The notes: generated from the letters alone by a model not told the origin. Positions 30,771-40,339 are shown, numbered from the stretch's first letter. The stretch: DNA of 64,000 nt from Pedobacter jejuensis (GCF_003725795.1 NZ_RBEE01000012.1:186001-250000); one strand, 5' to 3'. Numbers and translations: made by a program.

Positions 30771-31958
30771 TTATTTTACTATTTCAGTTACCTGACCAGC
30801 ACCTACAGTTCTACCACCCTCACGGATTGCGAAACGTAAACCTTTTTCCATTGCGATTGCATTGATCAATTTCACAGAAATTGTAACGTTATCACCTGGC
30901 ATTACCATTTCAGTACCTTCTGCTAATGAAATTTCACCAGTAACATCTGTTGTACGGAAATAGAATTGTGGACGGTATTTGTTGAAGAATGGAGTGTGAC
31001 GACCACCTTCTGCTTTTGATAATACATAGATCTCAGCCTTGAAATCAGTGTGTGGAGTTACTGAACCTGGTTTACAGATTACCATACCACGACGGATATC
31101 AGTTTTCTCAATACCACGTAATAATAAACCAACGTTATCACCAGCTTCACCGTAATCTAAAATTTTACGGAACATCTCAACACCAGTAACTGTAGATTTT
31201 AAGTTCTCAGCACCCATACCTAAGATTTCAACTGGATCACCAGAGTTGATTACACCACGCTCAATACGACCAGTTGCAACAGTACCACGACCAGTAATCG
31301 AGAATACATCTTCAACAGGCATTAAGAATGGAAGTTCAGTTAAACGTGGAGGAATTGGAATGTAGCTATCTACAGCATCCATTAATTCCATAATTTTTCC
31401 AACCCATTTAGCATCACCGTTCAAACCACCTAAAGCAGAACCTTGAATAACAGGAATATCATCACCAGGGAAATCGTAGAACGATAATAATTCACGAACT
31501 TCCATTTCTACTAATTCTAATAATTCAGGATCATCAACCATATCCACTTTGTTCATGAATACAACTAATGAAGGTACACCAACCTGACGAGCCAATAAGA
31601 TGTGCTCACGAGTTTGTGGCATTGGACCATCAGTAGCAGCAACAACGATAATAGCACCATCCATTTGAGCCGCACCTGTAACCATGTTTTTAACATAATC
31701 CGCGTGACCTGGACAATCTACGTGTGCGTAGTGACGGTTTGCAGTTGAATACTCAACGTGCGCAGTATTAATAGTAATACCTCTTTCTTTTTCCTCAGGA
31801 GCTGAGTCAATTGAATCGAATGAACGTGCCTCAGATAAACCTGCATCAGCTAAAACTTTTGTAATAGCTGCTGTTAAAGTTGTTTTACCGTGATCGACGT
31901 GACCGATGGTACCGATGTTTAAGTGCGGTTTACTACGGTCAAATTTTTCTTTTGCCAT
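30771..31958 (-). CDS. tuf: Elongation factor Tu
   Basis: The 395-residue GTPase has GHVDHGKTT (G1), [12 protein letters not shown] (G2), DCPGHADY (G3) and NKVD (G4), followed by beta-barrel domains II and III ending [13 protein letters not shown]. It delivers aminoacyl-tRNA to the ribosome. It is flanked by four tRNA genes upstream and tRNA-Trp downstream, equivalent to the tufB locus of enterobacteria. Confidence 0.98.
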   Translation of the reverse strand: MAKEKFDRSKPHLNIGTIGHVDHGKTTLTAAITKVLADAGLSEARSFDSIDSAPEEKERGITINTAHVEYSTANRHYAHVDCPGHADYVKNMVTGAAQMDGAIIVVAATDGPMPQTREHILLARQVGVPSLVVFMNKVDMVDDPELLELVEMEVRELLSFYDFPGDDIPVIQGSALGGLNGDAKWVGKIMELMDAVDSYIPIPPRLTELPFLMPVEDVFSITGRGTVATGRIERGVINSGDPVEILGMGAENLKSTVTGVEMFRKILDYGEAGDNVGLLLRGIEKTDIRRGMVICKPGSVTPHTDFKAEIYVLSKAEGGRHTPFFNKYRPQFYFRTTDVTGEISLAEGTEMVMPGDNVTISVKLINAIAMEKGLRFAIREGGRTVGAGQVTEIVK

Positions 31959-32081
31959 TTTATTTATAACTAATTAGTAGGTTAACTTTTTATTATTTTT
32001 ATTTATTGTTTTGATGCAATGCAACACAAAAAACCTTGCCCATTCTGTTTGTAACAGATTTAACAAAGCTTAATTTACCTG

Positions 32082-32153
<72 letters not shown>

Positions 32154-32232
32154 TTTTTAGTTTTCAGTAACCAATTTTCAGTTTTCAGTTCAAACTGCAA
32201 ACTGTTAACCACCAACTGCTCACTCTTTATAG

Positions 32233-32305
32233 AGCGGAAGACGAGGTTCGAACTCGCGACCTATAGCTTGGAAGGCTATCGCTCTACCAACTGAGCTACT
32301 TCCGC
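32233..32305 (-). tRNA. tRNA-Gly(TCC)
   Basis: The 73-nt cloverleaf has acceptor GCGGAAG/CTTCCGC, anticodon loop CTTCCAA and discriminator T. CCA is not encoded. Confidence 0.95.
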
Positions 32306-32391
32306 TTTTTAATGATTGATTGAGTGAATTATATAATGAGTGAATGTAACCATTCTATCATTCAAAATTTAATCATTCTTACACTAATTCG

Positions 32392-32474
32392 TGGGGAGAG
32401 AAGGATTCGAACCTTCGAAATCTTGCGATAACAGAGTTACAGTCTGTCCCATTTGGCCGCTCTGGAATCTCCCC
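32392..32474 (-). tRNA. tRNA-Tyr(GTA)
   Basis: The 83-nt gene has the long variable arm expected for tRNA-Tyr, acceptor GGGGAGA/TCTCCCC, anticodon loop CTGTAAC and discriminator A. CCA is not encoded. Confidence 0.95.
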
Positions 32475-32556
32475 ATCTTTTTGTTTACGAAATAATGATT
32501 CACAAATTAAGACTTTTCAATCGATAATCGTCAATCTATAATCTAAAACAAAAAAG

Positions 32557-32629
<73 letters not shown>

Positions 32630-32757
32630 TTTTGTTTATGTTCTATGCCTAAAAAATTGATTTTTCAACCAATTAAATGGGTATTTCACAAATTATTAAA
32701 CTTTCATAGAACAAACCAATTCTTTATTTGAGGAAACCCCCTTTCCGAATTGGAATG

Positions 32758-32788
32758 CAAATCTACACAATTATATTTCTATTCAAAA
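32758..32788 (-). promoter_or_regulatory. Promoter of the tRNA-tuf operon
   Basis: On the minus strand TTTTG (32788-32784) is followed after 18 bp by TAGATTTG (32765-32758), a perfect -33/-7 pair, about 130 bp upstream of the first tRNA. Confidence 0.7.
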
Positions 32789-32796
32789 TAATTTTA

Positions 32797-32834
32797 AAAA
32801 AAAATAAGCAGGCTTATAAACCTGCTTATTTTTA
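32797..32834 (-). terminator. Terminator after hpf
   Basis: A 12-bp perfect stem AAAATAAGCAGG / CCTGCTTATTTT with an 8-nt loop, 26 nt after hpf. It separates the rpsU-xerC-hpf region from the tRNA-tuf unit, whose promoter overlaps its downstream side. Confidence 0.88.
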
Positions 32835-32859
32835 ATATAATTTTAAAAGAAATAGTTGC

Positions 32860-33207
32860 TTAGTAATCAGATATTTCGCTTTCGATTAATACTGATTTTT
32901 GTTCACTAATTTTTTTTCTTGTTTTTTCTTTATGCTTGGTAATTTGCTTCCTTAACGATTCAATTGCCAAATCTGTTGCCTCTTCAAATGATTTACATTG
33001 TTCTTTTGCAAATAAGGTTCCACCTGGCACAATAAGCTTTATCTCACTAATCTTGTTAGCCTCGTTATCTACATTTTCTAACTTTAAATACACTTCACCA
33101 CTAATAATCTGGTCAAAAAACTGATCGAGCTTATTAGCCTTCTTCTGTATAAAATCTAACAATTTACTGTCTGCACTGAAGTGGATTGATTGAACTCCGA
33201 TTTTCAT
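32860..33207 (-). CDS. hpf: Ribosome hibernation promoting factor (short HPF/RaiA family)
   Basis: The 115-residue protein fits the sigma-54 modulation/HPF fold: MKIGVQSIHFSADSKLLDFIQ, then YLKLENVDNEANKISEIKL and FEEATDLAIESLRKQITKHKEK. It binds the 30S decoding region of idle ribosomes. A strong Shine-Dalgarno sequence (AGGAGG) lies 4-5 nt before the ATG, which is unusual in this phylum. The gene starts 14 nt after the xerC-like stop and ends in a terminator. Confidence 0.9.
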   Translation of the reverse strand: MKIGVQSIHFSADSKLLDFIQKKANKLDQFFDQIISGEVYLKLENVDNEANKISEIKLIVPGGTLFAKEQCKSFEEATDLAIESLRKQITKHKEKTRKKISEQKSVLIESEISDY

Positions 33208-33221
33208 TTTTCCTCCTTTTT

Positions 33222-34106
33222 TTATGCCTTTGGATGGGCTTGTTTATAAATTGACTTTAATCTTTCGATTGAATTGTGTGTGTAAACCTGTGTGGCAGCT
33301 AGACTTGCATGTCCTAAAAGCTGTTTAATCGCGTTTAAATCAGCACCAGCATTTAATAAACTGGTTGCGTAACTGTGTCGCAATACATGCGGACTCTTCT
33401 TAATACTAGTAGAAACCAATGCTAAATTAGAGCTCACGATGCGATAGATCAACTTTGGATAACCTTTAGCGCCAGTATTAGTAACGATTAAATAAGATTG
33501 AATGTTGCTGAAGTTTTGCAACTTTTTTAGTTCAACATAGCTATTTATTTGATTAATAAGCTCTTTATTTATTGGGATTATTCGTTCTTTATTTCTCTTA
33601 CCTAAAACCTTAACCGTTCCCGAATAAAAATCTACATCAGTTTCTTTAAGCTGTATAAGTTCATCCAAACGCATTCCCGTACCGAATAATAATTCGATAA
33701 CCAAATGATCTCTAACCGACTTAAAGCTATCATCAAAATGAACATCAGAATCTAACAGGCTGTCTAGTTTTTTTGATTCGACAAAATTTGGTAACCGTTT
33801 TGGAATTTTCGGTGCCTTTATTAAAAGCATTGGGTTTTGTGGAATTTTACCTTCGCGATGTAAAAATTTATAAAAACTTCTTAAGGCTGAAATTTTTCGA
33901 TTGATGGTGCTCTCTATTGATTTATCTTCCAATAAATGAACCATGAAACTCCTGATGTGTGTGTGCTTAACGGATAAAAAATCTAAATCAATTTCTTTTT
34001 TCAGAAAAATCTTAAACTGATTTAAATCTGCTTCGTAAGCAGTTATGGTATGCGCAGATGAGCGTTTCTCGTGAGATAAATATGTAAGAAAACTTTTTAA
34101 TAACAC
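33222..34106 (-). CDS. xerC: Tyrosine recombinase, XerC/XerD type
   Basis: The 294-residue protein begins at a GTG. It has an N-terminal SAM-like DNA-binding domain (residues 1-85) and a catalytic domain with Arg in GTGMRLDEL, Lys in VLGKRNKERIIPI, HVLRHSYAT (H-x-x-R), LLGHASLAATQVYTH and the nucleophilic Tyr. All six catalytic positions are present. In housekeeping position between rpsU and hpf, with no phage genes nearby, it most likely resolves chromosome dimers at dif. Distinguishing XerC from XerD needs comparison with the second copy in the genome. Confidence 0.88.
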   Translation of the reverse strand: MLLKSFLTYLSHEKRSSAHTITAYEADLNQFKIFLKKEIDLDFLSVKHTHIRSFMVHLLEDKSIESTINRKISALRSFYKFLHREGKIPQNPMLLIKAPKIPKRLPNFVESKKLDSLLDSDVHFDDSFKSVRDHLVIELLFGTGMRLDELIQLKETDVDFYSGTVKVLGKRNKERIIPINKELINQINSYVELKKLQNFSNIQSYLIVTNTGAKGYPKLIYRIVSSNLALVSTSIKKSPHVLRHSYATSLLNAGADLNAIKQLLGHASLAATQVYTHNSIERLKSIYKQAHPKA

Positions 34107-34189
34107 GTAGTATGTATTAATCCTGCACTAAGAATGAAGTTACTAATAGTTTTAATATTAAGAAATTATTAACAACAAATTTTTTCAAA

Positions 34190-34228
34190 AAAAAATGCCT
34201 TCAGGAAAAATCCTGAAGGCATTAATTA
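34190..34228 (-). terminator. Terminator after rpsU
   Basis: A 13-bp perfect stem AATGCCTTCAGGA / TCCTGAAGGCATT with a tetraloop and a long U-run on the minus strand, 24 nt after rpsU. Confidence 0.93.
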
Positions 34229-34246
34229 AATTTATATTTTAAACAA

Positions 34247-34441
34247 CTATACAGTTGTATCTAAATTCATGTTTTGAATGTAAACAGCATGTTTAATTTC
34301 AGTACGACGGGCTACAGATTTTTTCTCGTATGCCTGACGGCTACGTAGTTCTCTCAATACACCAGTTTTCTCAAACTTTTTCTTGAAACGTTTAAGGGCT
34401 TTATCTAATGATTCGCCGTCTTTAATGTTGATAATGATCAT
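34247..34441 (-). CDS. rpsU: 30S ribosomal protein S21
   Basis: The 64-residue protein has the bS21 pattern: MIIINIKDGESLDKALKRFK, a basic middle (KKFEKTGVLRELRSRQAYEK) and KKSVARRTEIKHA. bS21 sits beside the 3' end of 16S rRNA. The leader has AGGAGGT (34453-34459, minus strand), a near-perfect Shine-Dalgarno sequence 11 nt before the ATG. In Bacteroidetes the anti-Shine-Dalgarno is masked by a pocket including bS21, and rpsU keeps a strong SD, consistent with autoregulation. It is followed by a strong terminator. Confidence 0.95.
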   Translation of the reverse strand: MIIINIKDGESLDKALKRFKKKFEKTGVLRELRSRQAYEKKSVARRTEIKHAVYIQNMNLDTTV

Positions 34442-34452
34442 AACGCTGAAAT

Positions 34453-34459
34453 ACCTCCT
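34453..34459 (-). promoter_or_regulatory. Strong Shine-Dalgarno of rpsU
   Basis: The minus strand reads AGGAGGT, fully complementary to the anti-Shine-Dalgarno core, 11 nt upstream of the rpsU ATG. Confidence 0.75.
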
Positions 34460-34496
34460 CTCGTGGTTTTTTAATTCGTCCTTATTGTAAGGGATG

Positions 34497-34504
34497 CAAA
34501 TGTA
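34497..34504 (-). promoter_or_regulatory. Putative rpsU -7 promoter element
   Basis: The minus strand reads TACATTTG, an exact TAnnTTTG match, 55 bp upstream of the rpsU start. No clear -33 element was found. Confidence 0.5.
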
Positions 34505-34576
34505 AGTAAATAATTGAAAATGAGAAAGATTTTTATAAAATAGTTTATTAAAGCGTTACAGATTACCAAAACTAAA

Positions 34577-34605
34577 AATGCCCCGAAATAATTCGAGGCA
34601 TTAAG
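34577..34605 (-). terminator. Terminator of the SusC/SusD operon
   Basis: AATGCC/GGCATT outer and CGAA/TTCG inner pairs with a 1x1 mismatch, and a U-run on the minus strand, 22 nt after the SusD-type gene. Confidence 0.85.
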
Positions 34606-34626
34606 GTATAAATGAAATATGTTATT

Positions 34627-36075
34627 TTAGTTATCAGTCATTAACCTATTGTATAAAAGTTCTGATTGAGATATAGGAAAAATGTATCTTCTGTCGCTAG
34701 CAGGCACTGCAGAAACAGTTCCCTTTGCTGGCAAATCTAAGCCTAGTCTCAATAAATCAGGACTTCTTAAGCCTTCTCCCAAAAATTCGATATTTCTTTC
34801 TTTCAAGAAAGCATCAAATAGTGCTTGAGGTGTTGCAAAATTAGCTGCAGTAAATGTTGTAGTGGCATCAGAACGTTGTCTTACGGCATTTAATAAGCTA
34901 ATTGCTCTTGCATCTATCGAATTTGTACTTCTGGCAATTGCCTCACCTAAGCTTAGTAAAACTTCTGCATAACGAATTACAGGAACGTAATCGCTGTAAG
35001 GTGAACTAGGGAATTTCGCCATCAGTTGACTAGGAACGTTTGCAACCGTTGCTGACGTTATTAATGCTCTTCTCGCATCAGTTGTTTTCCAACCCGCATC
35101 TGCAACAATTCCTGCATCATTTAACTTATACTCCCTAACTGAAAAAAAGTATGAGCCAAGCGCATTTTGACCGCCAACAATGTCCGCACCTACAGTCATC
35201 GGAGAAGACAATATAGATTCCGTTGTTGTATAAGGCGTTTTGTATACATTGGCAACATTTGCCTGCAATGCATTTGCTACCCCAGTGGTCGCGGTGTAAG
35301 GTGCGCTTGAACTAACTATCTTATTTGCTTCAGTTATAACATCGGTATAGCGTTGCATACTCAAATATACTCTAGTTTTAAAAGCGATTGCAGTGTTGCG
35401 ATGTCCTCTTACTGTATTATCATAAGCAGCAGTGTAACTTAATGGTAAAGCGGCCTCTGCATCATTTAGATCTGCTAAAATCTGCGTGTAAATCTGTCCA
35501 ACTGTACTTCTTGCTAAATCATAATCTCCAGCGCCAGAGTTACCTTTTAATCGTAAAGGAAGTCCTGGTTTACTTCCATTGCCATCCCAATAAGGCCTTG
35601 CATATAATTGCAGTAAGCTATAATATGCTATAGCTCTAACCATCTTTGCTTCACCAACATAATTTGCCGCTAATGCAGTTCCAACGGTTGCCGCTCCACC
35701 TGCCGCCATACCATCTATAAACAAGTTACAACGGTTAATAACTGAATATGCAGCATTCCAAAAGCCAGTTACTTCCTGGGCATTATTTGATGTTGTAAAA
35801 TTCCAAACCTGGTAAGCAGTTACCGCATTTGTTGTTAAGTTAATATAATTGTCTGCACGTACTTCGTTGTAAACGATGTAACGTCCGCCATAAAAATCAT
35901 TAGCTTTTAACCCGGAGTAAATTCCAAGCACCTGGGCTTTAATTCTGTCTGGTGTACTAAAAGAGGATTCAAAATCCACAGCATTTACCGACTTAGGATT
36001 TAAGCTCGACTCCTTTCTGCAAGATGTTGCCATAACGGCAGCCAATACTAGAGTATATATAATTTTTCTTTTCAT
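34627..36075 (-). CDS. SusD/RagB family nutrient-binding outer-membrane lipoprotein
   Basis: The 482-residue protein has a lipoprotein signal (AAVMATSCRKE), a SusD N-terminal region with TPR-like helices (NRCNLFIDGMAAGG, AKMVRAIAYYSLLQLYARPYW), and the C-terminal LFDAFLKERNIEFLGEGLR...DLLRLG motif with FPISQSELLYN. SusD proteins act as lids on the SusC transporter and bind the glycan or other substrate. It is 10 nt downstream of the SusC gene. No glycoside hydrolase or other degradative gene is adjacent, so the substrate is not indicated. Confidence 0.95.
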   Translation of the reverse strand: MKRKIIYTLVLAAVMATSCRKESSLNPKSVNAVDFESSFSTPDRIKAQVLGIYSGLKANDFYGGRYIVYNEVRADNYINLTTNAVTAYQVWNFTTSNNAQEVTGFWNAAYSVINRCNLFIDGMAAGGAATVGTALAANYVGEAKMVRAIAYYSLLQLYARPYWDGNGSKPGLPLRLKGNSGAGDYDLARSTVGQIYTQILADLNDAEAALPLSYTAAYDNTVRGHRNTAIAFKTRVYLSMQRYTDVITEANKIVSSSAPYTATTGVANALQANVANVYKTPYTTTESILSSPMTVGADIVGGQNALGSYFFSVREYKLNDAGIVADAGWKTTDARRALITSATVANVPSQLMAKFPSSPYSDYVPVIRYAEVLLSLGEAIARSTNSIDARAISLLNAVRQRSDATTTFTAANFATPQALFDAFLKERNIEFLGEGLRSPDLLRLGLDLPAKGTVSAVPASDRRYIFPISQSELLYNRLMTDN

Positions 36076-36085
36076 GTTAATAATC

Positions 36086-39000
36086 TTAAAATTTGAAGTT
36101 TAACCCTGCTGTAAATACTCGTCCGTTTGCTACTGAGTTACGCTCAATACCCTGCGATCCGTTTGCACCGCCATTTGAAGAAACCTCAGGATCTGTTCCA
36201 TTATACTTAGTAAGAATAATTAAATTTTGTCCGCTAACATAAATTCTGGCACTTGTAATTTTTAATTTTGCAAGTAAGCTGTTTGGAAGTGTGTAACCCA
36301 AAGAGATATCCCTTAATTTGATAAAATCCCCTTTGTAAACATTAATATCTAAAGGAACCGCTGAACCATTTGACATGTTATCGCCGGCAACAACTCTGGG
36401 AACCGAAGTGATTTGACCTGGAGTAGTCCAGCGATTTAAGATATCTACAGAGTTGTTCCAAAAACGTTGATCCATGATTGAAGCCTGGGTACCATTATAA
36501 ATGTAAAAGCCTGCCTGATAAGTGATTGTTAAACCCATATCGAAGTTTTTATATCTAAAGTTATTGATAAAACCACCATAGAATTTAGGCTGTGAATTAC
36601 CATATACGGTTTGGTCAGAAGCACTTATTCCTGGCGCTATTGTTCCATCTTCATATCTCCAGCGGCTAGCTACCGGAGAGCTGTGATCATACAACATTTT
36701 CCTGCCGTTCGCAGCAATAAAAATCCTGCGACCTGTAGCCGGATCTACACCAGCTGTTCTTACTACATATATCATTCCCAAAGAGCCTCCAACTTTTGAG
36801 ATACTTGCAGTTTCCAGTCCCGAAGTTGCTGTGGTAAACTGGTCGATTGTTGGCGTTAATGAAGTAATTAAGTTCTTATTGTAAGTAAAATTAAATGATG
36901 GTGTCCAACTAAAATCTTTTGTATTAATTGCCTGAGCATTTACCGTAAACTCAAATCCTTTATTATACATTGAACCTATATTCAAGGCTGGATTATTAGG
37001 TAATCCAGCCGATGGAGCTTGCTGAACATTGTATATCAAGCCATCTATATTGTTTTTATAGTAAGCTGTTTCAAATGTGATTTTATCACTTAAAATACCG
37101 AAATTGATACCAACATCTAGTTTCTTACTAGTTTCCCATCCAATAATTGAGTTACCAGACTGACTGAAATTCAAAGTTGGTGCTCCACCAAATAACCCAG
37201 CGCTGTAATAAGAATTTGGTGCATAGTCGTTTAAACCGTTGAAGTTACCCACTTCACCATAACTTCCTCTAAAGCGGAAACTACTGAATACTTTTCCGAT
37301 GCCGCTGTTTTTCCAGAAATCTTCTTGAGCAATTTCATAGCCAGCACCCACACTGTAAAATGTTCCGGCTTTTTTATCAGGACCAAATGCAGAATATTCA
37401 TCCTGACGCAAAGTAGCATTCAAAATGTATTTCTTTTTGAAATCGTAGCTCAAACGTCCAAAAATAGAGAATAAATAGTTTTCGCCATACCCTGTACCTG
37501 GATTTAAAGTATTTGTGAATTGCGCATAACCTGCTGTGTAATCATTAAATGCCTGATCAGATAAACCAGTTCTTGTTGCTCCGAAAAAACGGTTTTTTGT
37601 ACTCTGTTGCTCCGTACCAACAAGTAATGAAAAACTATGCACTTCATTAAAGGTTCTGTCAGCTTGAGCAGTTGTTGTCCAAACCCAACGCTTGTTTTGG
37701 CTGTAACTTAATGTTGCAGATCCGGCGTTTGCTGGCGTTGCATTATAACCATCGCCATTAAACGGATTTGCAAATGAATCATTGTTAGAGAATAGATAAT
37801 CTATTCCGTAAACACTTCTTAAAGTAACCCATGAAACGGGCTTGTACTGAACATAAGCATTAGACTGAATTCTATTTAAATAGTTGTAAGATCTATCCAG
37901 ATCAATTTGAACAACCGGATTGTAAAAACCAACTTGAGAAACCTTATTATTCATTAATCCTAAGTTATTTCCAGTTAAATTATACCCACCGGTATTTGAA
38001 TATGGAGATACATTGGGTGCATTAACCAATGCAACACGACCCAAACCTGCTGTTGAAAATGCCTGACCAGATAATGAGCCAGAACTAATTACTGCTAAAT
38101 TTTCCTCATTAGCATACTGTAATTTTGCACCTACACTTAATTTCTGACTTATTTTATGGTCAACATTAAATATAGCACCCAATCTTTTGTAATCATTTTT
38201 TACAATGATACCTTGTTGGTCAGTATAATTCACAGACATATAATATGTTGTGGATTCTGAACCACCCGAAACACTCAATGAATTAGTGTAAGAAACGCCC
38301 TGACGATAAGCATAATCGTACCAGTTTGTATTAATTGGCTGGCCATCTGGTCCGTTTGTTAATGCATAAGCATTTGTAGCTGCATTGAATGTACCAGCAT
38401 TTCGCAAACCTTCATTCTTAATATCAGTGTATTGAAAAGCATCCATCATATCTGGCAAACGCTGAACATTTGTCAACCCTGCCCAACCGTCGTACGTAAC
38501 AACTGTTTTACCGGATTTACCTTTTTTAGTAGTAATTACAACCACACCATTGGCTGCACGGCTACCATAAATAGCTGTAGCAGCTGCGTCTTTTAGGATG
38601 TCCATGCTCTCAATATCATTAGGATTGATACTTGCTAAAGCATTACCCGCAGCATTAGATCCACTGGCATCTCCAGTAAAGGTTGCAACACCATCGATTA
38701 TAATTAAGGGATATGAACTTAAAGAGATTGAATTTGTTCCCCTGATACGGAATACAGGTGGGTTATTCAATACTCCGTTAGGAATAGAAATTTGAACGCC
38801 GGCTGCTTTACCACCCAAAGCCTGGTCAAAGCTTTGTACAGGTCTGTTTGCTACCATATCTCCTTTTATCGAGGTAATTGAACCCACCAGGTCACGTTTC
38901 TTAACAGTACCATAGCCGGTAACAACTACATCATTCAATGTATTACTATCTTCATCCATCGCAGCATTAACAGTACCAGATGATGATACAGAAACTGTTT

Positions 39001-39241
39001 TGCTTACATAGCCAAGAAAACGAAATGTTAAAGAATTGGTGTTGTTTGGCACCGAAATATTATAAATACCATCTGCACCGGTTTGCGCTGCAATTCTTGC
39101 ACCTGGTACAACAACAGAAACACCGGGTAGAGGAAGTCCATCTTTTGTTGATGTTACTTTTCCTGTAATCTTCTTTTGTTGTGCATGTACCGAAATGCTT
39201 AACACAATTAGAAGGAACAAAACGAGTAGTTTTTCTTTCAT
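36086..39241 (-). CDS. SusC/RagA family TonB-dependent transporter
   Basis: The start chosen is ATG 39241 because it opens a signal peptide (MKEKLLVLFLLIVLSISVHA); the frame is open 58 codons further but that part has no signal character. The 1051-residue protein has a carboxypeptidase-like regulatory domain (ITGKVTSTKDGLPLPGVSV), the TonB-box region DVVVTGYGTVKKRDLVGS, a plug domain with SRAANGVVVITTKKG, and a 22-strand barrel ending LNFKF. It imports a substrate using TonB energy, in complex with the SusD-type lipoprotein encoded next. Confidence 0.95.
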   Translation of the reverse strand: MKEKLLVLFLLIVLSISVHAQQKKITGKVTSTKDGLPLPGVSVVVPGARIAAQTGADGIYNISVPNNTNSLTFRFLGYVSKTVSVSSSGTVNAAMDEDSNTLNDVVVTGYGTVKKRDLVGSITSIKGDMVANRPVQSFDQALGGKAAGVQISIPNGVLNNPPVFRIRGTNSISLSSYPLIIIDGVATFTGDASGSNAAGNALASINPNDIESMDILKDAAATAIYGSRAANGVVVITTKKGKSGKTVVTYDGWAGLTNVQRLPDMMDAFQYTDIKNEGLRNAGTFNAATNAYALTNGPDGQPINTNWYDYAYRQGVSYTNSLSVSGGSESTTYYMSVNYTDQQGIIVKNDYKRLGAIFNVDHKISQKLSVGAKLQYANEENLAVISSGSLSGQAFSTAGLGRVALVNAPNVSPYSNTGGYNLTGNNLGLMNNKVSQVGFYNPVVQIDLDRSYNYLNRIQSNAYVQYKPVSWVTLRSVYGIDYLFSNNDSFANPFNGDGYNATPANAGSATLSYSQNKRWVWTTTAQADRTFNEVHSFSLLVGTEQQSTKNRFFGATRTGLSDQAFNDYTAGYAQFTNTLNPGTGYGENYLFSIFGRLSYDFKKKYILNATLRQDEYSAFGPDKKAGTFYSVGAGYEIAQEDFWKNSGIGKVFSSFRFRGSYGEVGNFNGLNDYAPNSYYSAGLFGGAPTLNFSQSGNSIIGWETSKKLDVGINFGILSDKITFETAYYKNNIDGLIYNVQQAPSAGLPNNPALNIGSMYNKGFEFTVNAQAINTKDFSWTPSFNFTYNKNLITSLTPTIDQFTTATSGLETASISKVGGSLGMIYVVRTAGVDPATGRRIFIAANGRKMLYDHSSPVASRWRYEDGTIAPGISASDQTVYGNSQPKFYGGFINNFRYKNFDMGLTITYQAGFYIYNGTQASIMDQRFWNNSVDILNRWTTPGQITSVPRVVAGDNMSNGSAVPLDINVYKGDFIKLRDISLGYTLPNSLLAKLKITSARIYVSGQNLIILTKYNGTDPEVSSNGGANGSQGIERNSVANGRVFTAGLNFKF

Positions 39242-39416
39242 ACTTTTTAGTTTTAGGGTAATTTGATTAATTATTAATGAGGAAATCGTATTATATATAA
39301 GATCAATCCTAAAAAAAATCAATAAAAGCCCATTAAAAAGCTTTGACTTCAAGAAAAATTCACTCCGGGTCTGATTTTTTACAAATTCTACATCAAAACG
39401 TAGTTTTTTTATCAAA

Positions 39417-39449
39417 CAAAGTATAAATACTTGATAAAATACGTCAAAA
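39417..39449 (-). promoter_or_regulatory. Putative promoter of the SusC/SusD operon
   Basis: On the minus strand TTTTG (39449-39445) and TATACTTTG (39425-39417) are 19 bp apart. The -7 element has one extra base relative to TAnnTTTG. It implies a leader of about 165 nt. Confidence 0.5.
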
Positions 39450-39764
39450 TATTAAAATAAGTTTGTTTAGTTTTTGATTTTATAAAAAAACAAAATAAAA
39501 ATCATAAAAAAAAATAAAAATTATATTTAATTGATAAATATTAAACAATAAATCTACCATATATTGATTTTAACTAAATAACAATTTAGTTTTTGACTTA
39601 AAATCAATAAAAAATAGTAATAATTTAATTTTTTAGGTAAAAAAATATACCAAACAGTAAAATTCATCTAGAAATTTTGCTAAAAGCTGAAAATCCAAGC
39701 TAAAATCTTTAAATCTGCGTGAAAAGCATGCAAAAAATAAATAATCTGTAACCAATAAAAATTA
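39450..39764. other. Extremely AT-rich divergent spacer with a cruciform
   Basis: This 315-nt stretch between the divergent promoters is almost entirely A/T. It contains an inverted repeat at 39562-39609: TATTGATTTTAA pairs with TTAAAATCAATA, enclosing AACTAAAT-aaca-ATTTAGTT. No gene was seen. It may bind AT-specific nucleoid proteins. Confidence 0.4.
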
Positions 39765-39793
39765 TTGATTTTTTAAAACAACTTTATACTTTG
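39765..39793 (+). promoter_or_regulatory. Putative promoter of the 39832 gene
   Basis: TTG (39765-39767) and TATACTTTG (39785-39793) are 17 bp apart; the -7 element is identical to that of the divergent SusC promoter. The start codon is 38 bp downstream. Confidence 0.5.
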
Positions 39794-39831
39794 TTTTATT
39801 ACATTTAAATAAAAAATCAATAAATAACAAA

Positions 39832-40218
39832 ATGACTACAGGTAAAAAAACAATCTCAATTATTATAGTTATAGCAATACTAATAGTTGCTGCCTTGGCT
39901 TATTATAGATATTTCTTCGTTTTCGGAGAAGGTGTTAAAGCTGGTGAGTTGAATTATGTGGTAAAAAAGGGATACTTATTTAAAACCTATGAAGGTAAAT
40001 TAATTCAAAGCGGTATAAAATCCAGACAAACAGGAACACTACAGAACAATGAGTTCGAGTTTTCTATTGCAAATGAAGAAATAGCACAGAAAATGATGGC
40101 AAATAGTGGCAAATTTTACGAATTACATTATAAAGAATATAAAAGTACGTTGCCATGGAGAGGATTCTCGGTGTATGTTGTAGACGAGATTGTTTCTTCT
40201 AAAGACATGCCACAATAG
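39832..40218 (+). CDS. Single-pass membrane protein of unknown function
   Basis: The 128-residue protein has one N-terminal transmembrane helix (ISIIIVIAILIVAALAYY, residues 8-25) followed by a soluble domain with GELNYVVKKGYLFKTYEGKL and ETHY-like charged strands, possibly a small beta fold outside the membrane. No catalytic motif is visible. It is monocistronic, divergent from the SusC/SusD operon, and separated from it by the AT-rich spacer. Confidence 0.65.
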   Translation: MTTGKKTISIIIVIAILIVAALAYYRYFFVFGEGVKAGELNYVVKKGYLFKTYEGKLIQSGIKSRQTGTLQNNEFEFSIANEEIAQKMMANSGKFYELHYKEYKSTLPWRGFSVYVVDEIVSSKDMPQ

Positions 40219-40304
40219 TTTCTTAAAGGTTATTAGTCAATCGTTCTTCGTTTTAGGCTTATAAACAATCATTTTTGCTAATAATTTTCTGAAACAAAAA
40301 GACA

Positions 40305-40339
40305 TAAAAAAATCCGGAGGCTTTTAAGCCATCCGGATT
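40305..40339 (-). terminator. Terminator of the acyl-CoA dehydrogenase gene
   Basis: AATCCGG / CCGGATT with an inner GGCTTTTAAGCC stem, and seven U on the minus strand, 55 nt after the gene. Confidence 0.88.

Noticed and set aside
33222..34106. Integrase of a prophage or integron
   Set aside because: It sits between rpsU and hpf in a housekeeping operon, with no attachment sites, cassettes or phage genes around.
39242..39415. N-terminal extension of the SusC protein
   Set aside because: The 58 extra codons have no signal-peptide character and overlap the proposed promoter leader; the internal ATG begins a perfect signal peptide.
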